A stretch of DNA of 49,780 nucleotides. Origin: Ochromonas danica (taxonomy: Eukaryota; Sar; Chrysophyceae; Chromulinales; Chromulinaceae). Position 1 is the stretch's first letter; each line of letters starts with the position of its first letter. The stretch is from positions 1-49,780 of the forward strand of contig VKHL01000189.1 of the NCBI GenBank assembly GCA_015146655.1. Direction: 5' to 3'. The notes beneath the pieces are model-generated. The model searched no databases. It was not told the DNA's origin and worked only from the letters and a program-made list of their open reading frames with translations. Of this stretch, positions 1 to 8,734 are shown in pieces. Position numbers and translations under genes: made by a program.

Positions 1-3000
1 TTCGAAGCCATCTTCTCAACCAACGGCGGAACCGAGCAGTCAGCCTAGTGGAGAACCATCGAGTCAGCCGAGTGGGCCTTCTATTGATCGAGCGTCTAAT
101 CGTCCTTCAAGCCTACCTAATGGTGTGCGATCATGTCATCCTTCGTCATTACCAACCAACCGTCCTAGTGGTTATCCAAGCTCAGTGTCCACAAGTCAAC
201 CTTCTTCTGAACCAAGTGCTCGGCCATCTGGCGAACCATCCAGTATGCCCTCAGCTCTACCCAGCTCTCAACCATCAGGGCATCCCAGTGGTCTTCCCAC
301 AGGATCGCCTAGTAGCCAGCCATCGTTAGTTCCTTCTGCACTCTTTTCAAATGTTGAAGGCAGTTTGTTTCCTTCGTTCGTTCCTTCAATCTCAACCACT
401 GCCATGCTTACATCTCAAACTTCTGTGGAAACGTCTCGCATTTCAAGTAGCGATCGTTCATTTACGATATTACATTCGCAAGCCGAATGGGGAGTTAGTC
501 CGTTACTATTTATCATGGGTGCTTGTGAGTCTTGTCGTAGTGATTATTTAGACACTTTCCAAGTCTATTTATCTCTTAATGATTACAATCTTAGTTGTGA
601 GGTAAACAATACTCTCCTTATCCAACGTGATCTTCATCCTTTCTGGTGGTATCATTTATCGGGTGCGAGGAAGAAAGTAGTGGATGATGATGATGTTTAC
701 TACTATTTGACATGTCATATCCCCGTGGGTGTTGGTCGTAATTATTCAATTCAAGTAGTACAGCAGCAATGCTCATCAGAAGGGCAGTATAACAGTGATG
801 GTGGTGGTAGTGATAGTGTGGTAGTGGTACATCATCAACAACACTGTAATAGTTCCTCTCCAGCAGCAGTCTGTTTCAGTTTTCCGCCACCACAAATCAG
901 ACGTGTTGATCCGCTATGGGGCAGTACCTCTGGAGGCTATAGCATGCAAATCCATGGAGAGTTTCTTGGTCCATCTGCAAGTCTCCGAGATAAAGCTAAT
1001 ATTACAGTGTTCTTTGGTGGTCGACCTATAACGATAATTGAGTCGTTAAGTAATCATTCTATTATTACTGTTATGATCCCTTCAGGTGAAGGGAAAGGTC
1101 ATGTCATTGAAGTAGTTGTTGATGGTCAGTCATCTATGACTGGTTGTGCTACTCCTCTTATCCTCTTCGACTACTCTCCACCAGCCATACTGTCTACCTT
1201 TCGAGAAGACGATGATGATGATGGTGATGGTGATAGATCAGACAATTCATCTCTTGTAGAAGGTGGGAAGTTGTTTATTGTGGGTAAGAATTTTGGTAGA
1301 AGTCCTCATTTCATGCTGAATGGTCAGAATCTATCACTTCTCCATGTCACACACAATCGAGCACTAGTGATGATTCCCCCAGGACAAGGTAGAGATAACT
1401 TGTTATCAGTAGAAGCTGGACGACAGTTTGCTGAGGCACCCTTTGTCTTGTCCTATCAACGACCAAGAATTCATTCCATTTCTCCTCATGCCTGTGGTGA
1501 AGCGGGAGGTCATATAGAAGGTTGTCTTATTCGAGTTATAGGTTCGAATTTTGGACTTTCTCTTCGTGCACCACATGAAGTTGAAGTTTGGATTGGCCAG
1601 CAGTATCTTGTGCCTGTTGAAGATATCCACTTCGTCAGTTCCTGTGAGTTTCAGTTTGTCCCACCTGCTGGGAAAGGAAGCAATCACTCACTGCGAGTGA
1701 TTGTGAGCAATCTGTCGTCCTCTCACCCTTCAGATGATAATAACGATGATAACGATGAGGATGAGGATGATGATGTTTCGTTTTCATTTCTACCAACAAT
1801 TATCCAAGAAGCAAGACTATTACCTTCTTCTCTTAACCAAACAATTGATGGAAGATCAATCATCGCTATTTCTGGTCAAGCATTAGGTAAGCAGTCTTCT
1901 GCTGTCGTGCATTTGATCTACGACACCATAGAGAATAGGAACAACAGCACTTCTTCTTCTTCTTCCTTGTTGTTGACAAGGAGGAGGATGATGACGGCAA
2001 AAACATCTCTTAAACAATTACAAGTTTGTGATGTTTTCAATCATCAAGAAGATCTCATTCTCTGTGCAGTTTATCCACAAATGGCCAAAACAATCTCCTT
2101 GACACTCACGTTGAATAACTCACGAGTATTCACTAGTCAAGTTACCTTCCCTATACCAACTATTACTGCTATATGGAGAAGTGAAAATGGTAACGCAGTA
2201 GGAGGTGAAGAGTTAGTACTATTTGGTGAACATTTTGGATCCTTCCCTTCACCTTCTATACAGATTATCGAACAGTCATCATCGTTATCGTCATCATCAT
2301 CCTCCAATACGATTTGTCTTGCTAATGACCAAGAGTGGATATCCTCATCTAAACATAAAGCATTAGGTCCAATGTTACGATGTACAACCGCCCCCATGGC
2401 AGTTGGTACTTATACTATCATTGGTGTCATTAGTGGACAGCCTACACTACCCTTCCATAACTACAGTCTAACATGTAAAGCTGGTTATTATGGCATGGTA
2501 GGAGAATATTGTACATCTTGCACTAAGATGAAGAATGGATCTTCTCTATATGGTCAACAGGGCTTTCATTGTCCACGTGATAACATGTCTCATCCTCAAT
2601 CTGCTCCAGGATGGTATATCTATGATGATTGTGATGAGACCACCATCTCCACCACCACCACCACCACCACCACCTCCTCCTCCAACATAACCACATCTCC
2701 TTCACTTACTCAGTCTCGTCGTCGTGGATGTACAGTTAAAGCCTTTCCTTGTCAACCATCTGAATCTTGTCTAGGAGGCAATCTCTGCAGCTATCCATAT
2801 ACTGGTACCACAGGATGTTCTTCATGTGAATCAAATTACTTCCGCATTAACTCTCTCTGTAAACCATGTTGGATTAGCTATCTAGCTATTGCTTTATTCT
2901 GTTTCATAGTTCTCTTGTTAGTCATAGGATATCTATCTTCCTCCTCCTCCTCCTCCTCTATGGCATGGAGAGTTGTTTATTGTGCTAAAGTGATCTTCTT

Positions 3001-6000
3001 CGTTGATATCATGCAAACACTTGGATTACTCTCTTATCTTGATGGTCTAGATAATATCGGATACTTGCAAGATCTACTTAATGTCTTCTCGATCTCTTAT
3101 TTCAATTGGGAGGTCATGATGGTATGGCAGAATGGTTGTTGGCCTAGTAATAGTAATAGTAGCAGTGGTGGTGGTAGTGGTAGTGGTAGTGGTAGCAGTC
3201 ATCATTATGAAGAAGTGTACACCTTCTCTGTGGCCATGGCACTTGCTATACCATTGCTATGCTTCATCATCCTCCTCGCCATGAGCTATGATGCCTTTCA
3301 CTGCTTTGGTAGCAGTAGTAGTGGTAATGGGAGGAGGAGCAGGAGGAGGAAAGCAGGCGCTGTGTTTGACGAAGCTCAGTGTAGTCGTGATCACCTTGTC
3401 TTGACCTCTCCTCCTCCTCCTCCTCCCTCCTCGGGAGTCAGTCGTCATAGTCGGTTCTTCTTCATTCTACTCAATACAGTAGTAGGAAAGAAGAGCATTT
3501 GGTTGTTCTACCTCCTCGTGACGATGAGCTATGTCATGCTGTGCTCTATGGCCATGACTGTCTTCCACTGCCGCGCCAACGCCTTGTCTGATGGTCGCAG
3601 CTATCTACCTTACCTTGGCAACTCCTTCGCCTCTGTTTGCTATGTCACGGGCTATAGCCAAGCCAAGCTAATGCCTTTTTCTGTGGTGTTGTTAGTGATC
3701 ATTGGGTTGGGACTGCCTGTGTTGATCATCATCGTGACATTATTAGAGACTAGTGATGATAGTCTGTGTTGTGGTGGGGACAAGGGAGGAGGAGGTAGTG
3801 ATCATGGTACAGAGTCTTCAGATGATGGAGGTACTCCAATCCATCCTCTTCATCCTCATCCTCCTCGCCCCACACCTCCTCCTGCTGCTCCAGCTGCTGC
3901 TAGTCGTCGCATGGATGTCTACCTGCTAGACAAACCTGTTCCTTCCCTCTCACACAGTCATCTTCGACCTACCAACAGTCAACAACAACAGCCATTCTCA
4001 TCATCTCCACATGCTTCATCATCTTTCTTCAATATCTTCCGCAGCTTGTCTAGACGATGGAGAAGTAGTCAACGTGATGACCTCAAGTCATCATCATGTG
4101 ACATGAACAATGACAATAATACTACGATCATTGGTGGTCTAGTTCGACCACAGTGTGAATGGTTTCTGTCTGTCTTATTGCTCAAGAAGGCGACGATCAT
4201 TGGCATCGTCACTGTGATGGGTAGTAGTCAACGAGTGCTAGCCTTGTTCTTCATCCTCTGCTTGCTGTCCTTCGAGAGACTGCTAGTCATTCGAGTTAGA
4301 CCGTTGAACAGTCTGCTCATCTCCTACACTCCCTCTAGCACCTCTACCTCTACCTCTACCTCTACCACTACCTCGTTCTTCTTCTTCTCCTCTCTGTATA
4401 GCCATGTAGTGCAACTATGGCACTTGTTAGAGATTTGGTTATCTTTTGATTGTAATGATATCTATGGGGATCTTCTTGTTTACCAGTTGATCATTCTCTC
4501 AGGTAAGATTAGATCATCTAACACACTCACTATATTGTATGGTATGTGTGTGTGTGTGTGTGTTTGTGTGCGTGTGTTTCTGTGTGTGTGTGTGGGGGTC
4601 TAACAGTGTGTGATTGCTGTGTAATGTGTAATGAACAGGTTTGATGGTTCTCACAGCGTCACCTTCTCGTCTCGTTGCTCTGCGAATCTTCTTGTCTGTG
4701 GTCGTGCTAGTCGTTGTGCTACTCTCCCTCAGCCTCAGCCTCTTGCTAGTCTTTGTGCAGTCATCGCCACCACCTCTCGATGACGATGAGGTAGTGAGCA
4801 AGGGGAAGGGCAAGAAAAGGGTTCGGACCATTGACAGTCAGATGGAAGCTGCACAGATCCCCATACCCAGTGCCCCACCTGCCGAGGAGGAGGAGGAGGG
4901 AGGGGTAGGTGGTGGTGGCCAGCATCGTCTTCGAGGTAGCAAGTCTTCTCTCAAGGTGGATAGGCTCAAGAGAGCGTTGCTACCTTCTCATTTCGCCATT
5001 CGCATCGCAGCCTCTGACTTGCACCAAGCAGCTACCACTACCCCTCCCTCCTCCTCCTCCTCCTCCTCCTACCCCTTGCCTGGTGCTACGACTAAACCAG
5101 AAGAGGTTGCAAGTCCTTCAGGCAGGCAGTTCTGGCATGCTTTGCTACCCCGCACATCCTCTGCTACATCTCCTCCTCCTCCTGCTGCTGCTGGGGTATC
5201 AGAGCAGGGTAGAACGAGTCGCTCTGTGAGGCCGATTGTGGTACAACAGACTAACCCTATCAGACAAGCTCAAGCAATCCCTGAAGATCGCCCCTGGTCA
5301 TTCCAAGACAATCCCATTCGACTACAACGAGGAGAGAAGAAGACTACCTGGGCAGCAGGAGGAGGAGGAGCAGCAGCAGGAGGAGGGGGTAGTTTAGCGA
5401 GGAAGTCTGCTGGTGTCAAGCGTAGGCCGCAGCGCATGCAAATGACTGATTCGAGTGCACAACAAGCGGGTAGCACTTCAACAAGAGAGTCTGCCGCAGC
5501 GGATCCTCGCAGTCGCCCTGGCAGCCCCTGTAGACTACCTCCCCTCTCCTCCTCCACCACCACCACTACTACCACTACCACCACCCCCGCTGCTAAGGTT
5601 AAGCTGCCACGAAGATATCGCCATCAACCTCAGCCTTCTCCTTCGCCTCAAGAGGGCCTCAGAGATAGCAGTGGTAGAGGTAGTGTTGGTAGTGGTAGCA
5701 GCAGCCAGCAGCACCACTTCTTGTCTCTGCTGGACTCTGCCAGACGCACTCCTCCTGCTGCCGCTACCACTACCTCATCTGCTGCTCCTCCTTCTCCAGC
5801 AGATGCTCGTCGTTCCTACCAGATAGGCTTCTTGCCTGGTCGCCATCTGAACAGTTGGGGTAGTAGGAGCAGGAGGAGTGGCCTGGTCTCTGCTACCACC
5901 GACGAAGTCCCTCCTCCTCCTGTTCCTCCTAGTGGTAGTAGCAGTGAATACTATGGCGATGGCTTGGCCGAGGTAGGCGCCTCCTCTGTCATGGGACTGC

Positions 6001-6131
6001 GTATGTTGCGACGAGCTCAATGCCAGAGCCTACCTGCGCATCGCCCGCGAGTCTTCTACCCGCCCCATCGCCCCGTCATCGTGCCCAAACGCTTCTCTTC
6101 CACTACCTCCTCTTCCTCCACTGCCAAGTAG
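1..6131 (+). CDS. TIG-repeat, Cys-rich, multi-pass cell-surface protein (5' end missing)
   Basis: The reading frame is open from base 2, so the start lies outside the window. Two exons, 1-4502 and 4639-6131, join in phase (intron GTAAGA...ACAG with a TG tract), giving at least 1997 residues. Counting from the window edge: P-S-S-Q-P-S type repeats (1 to about 105); several IPT/TIG-like beta domains near 298-378, 487-570 and 717-820, with weaker ones between; a Cys-rich stalk (824-960) resembling GCC2/GCC3 or ephrin-receptor-like modules; about eight hydrophobic helices between 960 and 1542; then a 450-residue Ser/Thr/Pro-rich cytoplasmic tail. Ser/Pro repeats plus TIG domains suggest an extracellular adhesive or wall-facing region, and the membrane part recalls large stramenopile receptor-like proteins. 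The ligand and signalling role are unknown. Asp, Ser and Thr runs come from expanded trinucleotides. Confidence 0.8.
4503..4638 (+). other. Intron of the TIG-repeat surface protein gene
   Basis: A 136-bp intron with donor GTAAGA and acceptor AACAG. A TG tract lies at about 4544-4588. Removing it leaves the codon GGT across the junction and keeps both long frames in phase, placing the last hydrophobic helix on exon 2. Confidence 0.75.
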
Positions 6132-6597
6132 TGCTCTGTGAGGCTTTAGAAGAATCAGGAGGAGCAAGGTGGTGGTGGGGAGGTATGCTATTATTGTTAT
6201 TGTATATTATGTTGTAAGACTGACTGTTCTGTTACCCTCCAGTCAGTTGAATTGTAATTGCAGACTAATGAAGAAGAATTAGTCACACAGTGCCAGACTG
6301 ATTGTAAACTAAATACACTAAACTAAACTGAACAAAACCTTATTAAGTTAACTACTAAAAACAAATTCTTATGTATTTACATAATTCCATGGAATCCAGT
6401 CAGTCAGTTCTGCCACATGCAGAGAAAGTTAGTGTAGTAGTGTCAATAAGCGACAGCAAGGCTATTTAGTAAGTGAAGGAAGGGCGAGGAAGAGGGCGAG
6501 AGGAAAGCTAACGAGCGCGTTGAGTGAGGACGTCTTTGGCGCGCTTGGACGAGCTCTCGCCATCTGACCCTCCTGCTGCTCCTCCTTCACCATCTAG
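6132..6597. other. Convergent intergenic spacer
   Basis: A/T-rich 3' spacer between the surface-protein gene and the small minus-strand gene. It contains AAACTAAA-type runs around 6307-6365. I see no RNA gene or coding exon. Confidence 0.5.
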
Positions 6598-6804
6598 TCA
6601 ACTCTGCTTCTTCAATCGATCTAAGCGGGTAACACGATCTGCATTGGCATCAGTAAGAATGTACATGATGACTAAGAAGAAGACTCCCAAGAAGAAGAGC
6701 ACCAGTAATAACAAAGAATAATCATAAAATAGACTAGCGAACATTCGATGAGTGGACTCATCCTCAATCTCTCCGCCATGATCGAATTGCTCTTTAATGG
6801 CCAT
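6598..6804 (-). CDS. Small single-helix membrane protein, function unknown
   Basis: Single-exon frame of 68 residues. It has an acidic N-terminus (residues 1-20), one strong hydrophobic helix (about 27-50, rich in Leu, Phe, Val and Ile) and a short basic C-terminal tail ending in KKQS. A pyrimidine-rich stretch lies just before the ATG on the coding strand, as at other starts here. Charge distribution suggests a tail-anchored or one-pass protein. I do not recognise the family. The opposite strand has an overlapping 65-residue frame, but its basic low-complexity product looks like a shadow. This could also be one exon of a longer gene. Confidence 0.45.
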   Translation of the reverse strand: MAIKEQFDHGGEIEDESTHRMFASLFYDYSLLLLVLFFLGVFFLVIMYILTDANADRVTRLDRLKKQS

Positions 6805-6964
6805 TCTTTATTTTCTCTCAAGAGGGGGAAGGGGAAGGGGGTGGGTAGGGAAGGAGTGAATTTGATTGTGACTTCGTCAATGACGACGAGGTGAGGCGGT
6901 GCGGGGCGCCAATTTCGTAATTCCGTGTTTTTGTATTATTGTTATTTTGGAGATTTGACAGTTG

Positions 6965-7080
6965 GAGAAACTTCCCCAATCTCCGAAAGAGCAACATTCG
7001 AGAACATTCCCAATCTCCGAAACTCCGAAACTTCGAGAGTGTGAGTGTGGTGGTTGTGAGGCCAGCAGCACTGCAGCGCT
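6965..7080 (+). promoter_or_regulatory. Promoter-proximal module shared with the eL34 gene
   Basis: Repeated AATCTCCGAAA boxes (about 6977-7035) are followed by GTGTGAGTGTGGTGGTTGTG. The same order, AATCTCCGAAAG then GTGTGAGTGTTGTTGGTTGG, occurs at 28690-28780 before the ribosomal protein eL34 gene. I infer a common core-promoter or start-site arrangement for translation-machinery genes. Confidence 0.45.
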
Positions 7081-7468
7081 TGGAGGGGAAGAATCACAAT
7101 CAAATACCATTGACCACTCTGGACATCATACCCGATACCATGATGAAGTCAAAGTGAACCAGAGGCATCCATGGTCCAATAAGGTAGGTCTTGTCTTCCT
7201 CTGACTACTTCATCACTGCCATAAAGAAGAAAGAGAGAGAAAAGGAATGAGAATCACTGGAAATGAGGACAATCAACTTCTTTCCCCGTATGATTCGACT
7301 TTGATTCGATTGGAACTGTGAAACTATGCTCATGTAACCTATTGCCAGTGTTACATGGGTGGTCTGATCCGGTTGAATTCTCATTCCTAGAACTCTCTAC
7401 CACCTCCTGTATGACTGTGTCTACCTCTCTTAGTGTGTGTGGTTGGTGTATGTGATATGTTGAGTGAG

Positions 7469-7564
7469 TGGGTCAATGTGATGAAATCAAAGAAATTAAC
7501 CTTAGGACACCTTCTTATCGCCTAACAGCGAGATGAGACGAAATCTTTGAATCCTGATTCCCAT
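7469..7564 (+). ncRNA. Box C/D snoRNA 1, guide to LSU rRNA (snR67-type site)
   Basis: Box C GTGATGA is at 7478-7484 and box D CTGA at 7554-7557. Flanks can pair as TGGG..AA with TTCCCA. A degenerate D' box, CTTA (7514-7517), directly follows a 13-nt segment (7500-7512) complementary to the conserved LSU rRNA sequence AGGUGUCCUAAGG. The rule of the fifth nucleotide upstream of D' picks the U of AGGU, which I recall as yeast 25S Um2724, guided by snR67. The box D guide is unassigned. It directs 2'-O-methylation in the nucleolus as an RNP with fibrillarin, NOP56/58 and 15.5K. Confidence 0.7.
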
Positions 7565-7810
7565 ACCATCATATTCATATTGTCTTTGTCATATACTATG
7601 CATACATACCCTCAACTATTACATGTCACAGTGACTCATATTCCTTGAATCTGTCTATAATAGAACACACAATACCTAAGCAAACAAGCTGATAAGAAGA
7701 AGAAGTCGAAATGATGATCTTCATACGTAAGATCAGAGCTGAGCATGAATAGGTAAAGTCTTTCTCTGAAGAGGTTGATGTGTGTAACAACAAGACGGAG
7801 ATGTATATAG

Positions 7811-7952
7811 TGTGTGTGATGGGTGAAATGAAGTCAACATAGATGACGAGTCTGAGGCTGTGGGGGTACATCCATTCTCCTCACAGTCTAGCTAACCTCC
7901 AGTCATTGGAGAAGTAGTTCTTGATGACATCGAGGCATTTGTCTGATCAACC
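7811..7952 (+). ncRNA. SNORD15: U15/SNORD15-like box C/D snoRNA
   Basis: Box D CTGA (7943-7946) follows CGAGGCATTTG, complementary to LSU rRNA CAAAUGCCUCG. Human U15 ends with an almost identical GAGGCATTTGTCTGA. The predicted site is the last A of CCAAA (yeast Am2281, human Am3764). Box D' CTGA (7852-7855) follows TAGATGACGAG, complementary to CUCGUCAUCUA, and points at the neighbouring G (yeast Gm2288). Box C is taken as GTGATGG (7816-7822), the least certain element. An 11-bp helix with one bulge can form between 7768-7778 and 7947-7958, possibly an external processing stem. One RNA thus appears to cover two sites served by separate snoRNAs in yeast. Confidence 0.8.
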
Positions 7953-7997
7953 TTCTTCATACCTGATATATCATCCTTCTGTTGTTACCACCATAAC

Positions 7998-8103
7998 GTG
8001 TATGCGATGATGATTAGCATGATTTTTACGCCTATCTTGATTGTGCCTATCAAATGGTATAAGATGCGAGATATTACATGCTGCCTTCCTACTGAGCATG
8101 TGC
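7998..8103 (+). ncRNA. SNORD83: SNORD83/snR52-like box C/D snoRNA
   Basis: Box C ATGATGA (8007-8013) and box D CTGA (8092-8095) are bracketed by an 8-bp terminal stem (7998-8005 with 8096-8103, including G-U pairs). The guide TGCTGCCTTCCT, one base before box D, is perfectly complementary to 18S rRNA AGGAAGGCAGCA. Human SNORD83 ends in the closely similar CTGCCTTCCTTCTGA. The fifth-nucleotide rule selects the A after AGG, matching yeast 18S Am420 (snR52) and human Am468. This is the most complete snoRNA in the cluster. A D' box is not clear. Confidence 0.85.
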
Positions 8104-8265
8104 CTTATACAACCTCATCATTATTCAGATGTGTATAGTGAATCTAACTTAGTCAATCTGTCTGTCTGTATAGCTCTGTAAGATGAAACCCCCTCAGAGC
8201 TGTCCTTGTTCGAGTACTCTATCTATCTAGGTGAGTCTTGTGAAGGATGTTTGTCAGGCATGGGG

Positions 8266-8365
8266 AGGGGAAGGATGTTTGTCGTAAAAGCATAGTTCAC
8301 CTGAGTGCAGTCGTTTACTCGACTGCCTGGATGATAACCATTTCGTTAACCGACCACTGACCCCT
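8266..8365 (+). ncRNA. SNORD18: U18-like box C/D snoRNA
   Basis: A CTGA at 8301-8304 directly follows GCATAGTTCAC, complementary to LSU rRNA GUGAACUAUGC. The fifth base selects the A of GAAC, agreeing with the yeast U18 target A649 (C650 adjacent). I read this CTGA as D', with box C AGGATGT (8272-8278, divergent), C' ATGATAA (8331-8337), box D CTGA (8357-8360) and a 5-bp terminal stem AGGGG/CCCCT (8266-8270, 8361-8365). Alternatively 8301 is the true D box with a poor box C near 8240. The guide is convincing; the box assignment is tentative. Confidence 0.6.
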
Positions 8366-8379
8366 TTTGTTATCATATC

Positions 8380-8478
8380 ATTATTATATGATGATGCCCA
8401 ATGAAGATCCTTTGATGTGGGAATCTCTCTGAAATCATTTGATGAGAACATTTCATCATCCTTGCTCTGAGGGATAGT
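8380..8478 (+). ncRNA. Box C/D snoRNA 5, guide to LSU rRNA
   Basis: Full C-D'-C'-D order: ATGATGA (8388-8394), CTGA (8429-8432), TTGATGA (8439-8445), CTGA (8467-8470). Flanks 8380-8385 and 8473-8478 can pair over six positions. The D' guide GTGGGAATCTC (8417-8427) is complementary to LSU rRNA GAGAUUCCCAC, predicting methylation of the second A of GAGA, about position 2326 in yeast numbering. I cannot match this to a modification I remember. The box D guide has no clear target. Confidence 0.65.
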
Positions 8479-8734
8479 CATCGTCTTGATCATTCGACAC
8501 TATGTTATACTATACTGCTGTCTCTCATTATTGTTATTGACTCTTCCCTCTCTCTCTTTGACTATTACTATTAGGTTGAGAGATATAAAGTGAAGAGACT
8601 AGTTACACCTACTTCATCTAAATCTCAAGATGTAATTTAACTAACCCTATCATAATATTTTATACTTTAATTACTGCTGTTGTAGTTAGTTTAGTTATGC
8701 CATCACTAGTCTATAGCTAACCCTGTGTAGTATG

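Larger units (their letters stand above)
7040..8640 (+). ncRNA. Putative non-coding snoRNA host transcript
   Basis: No frame of credible length or composition runs through this 1.6-kb stretch, yet it carries at least five box C/D snoRNAs, all on the + strand. Splice-like signals are present: a donor AAG|GTAGGT at 7183/7184, an acceptor TATAG before 8174 and a donor CTAG|GTGAGT at 8230/8231, outlining a small exon of about 57 bp. snoRNAs 2 and 3 lie close together, as do 4 and 5, so more than one snoRNA appears to sit in a single intron. Ends are approximate. A spliced non-coding host, as in plants, animals and other protists, is the simplest reading; an unspliced polycistronic precursor is the alternative. 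Confidence 0.55.

Noticed and set aside
7140-7204. ATGATGA followed 55 bp later by CTGA, a possible sixth snoRNA
   Set aside because: No terminal stem, no guide complementary to rRNA that I can recall, and it spans the likely donor at 7184.
6877-7204. Short frames on both strands around 7 kb
   Set aside because: Composition is not protein-like, and the region is better explained as promoter and first exon of the snoRNA host.
7711-7769. ATGATGA with CTGA at 7739 and 7766, another snoRNA candidate
   Set aside because: Boxes are good but there is no terminal stem, and the best rRNA match of the guide is only about 8 nt. Not strong enough to list.
7626-8493. Minus-strand frames of 79-81 codons at 7626-7871 and 8254-8493
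   Set aside because: They lie opposite convincing snoRNAs and show no domain or splice partner.
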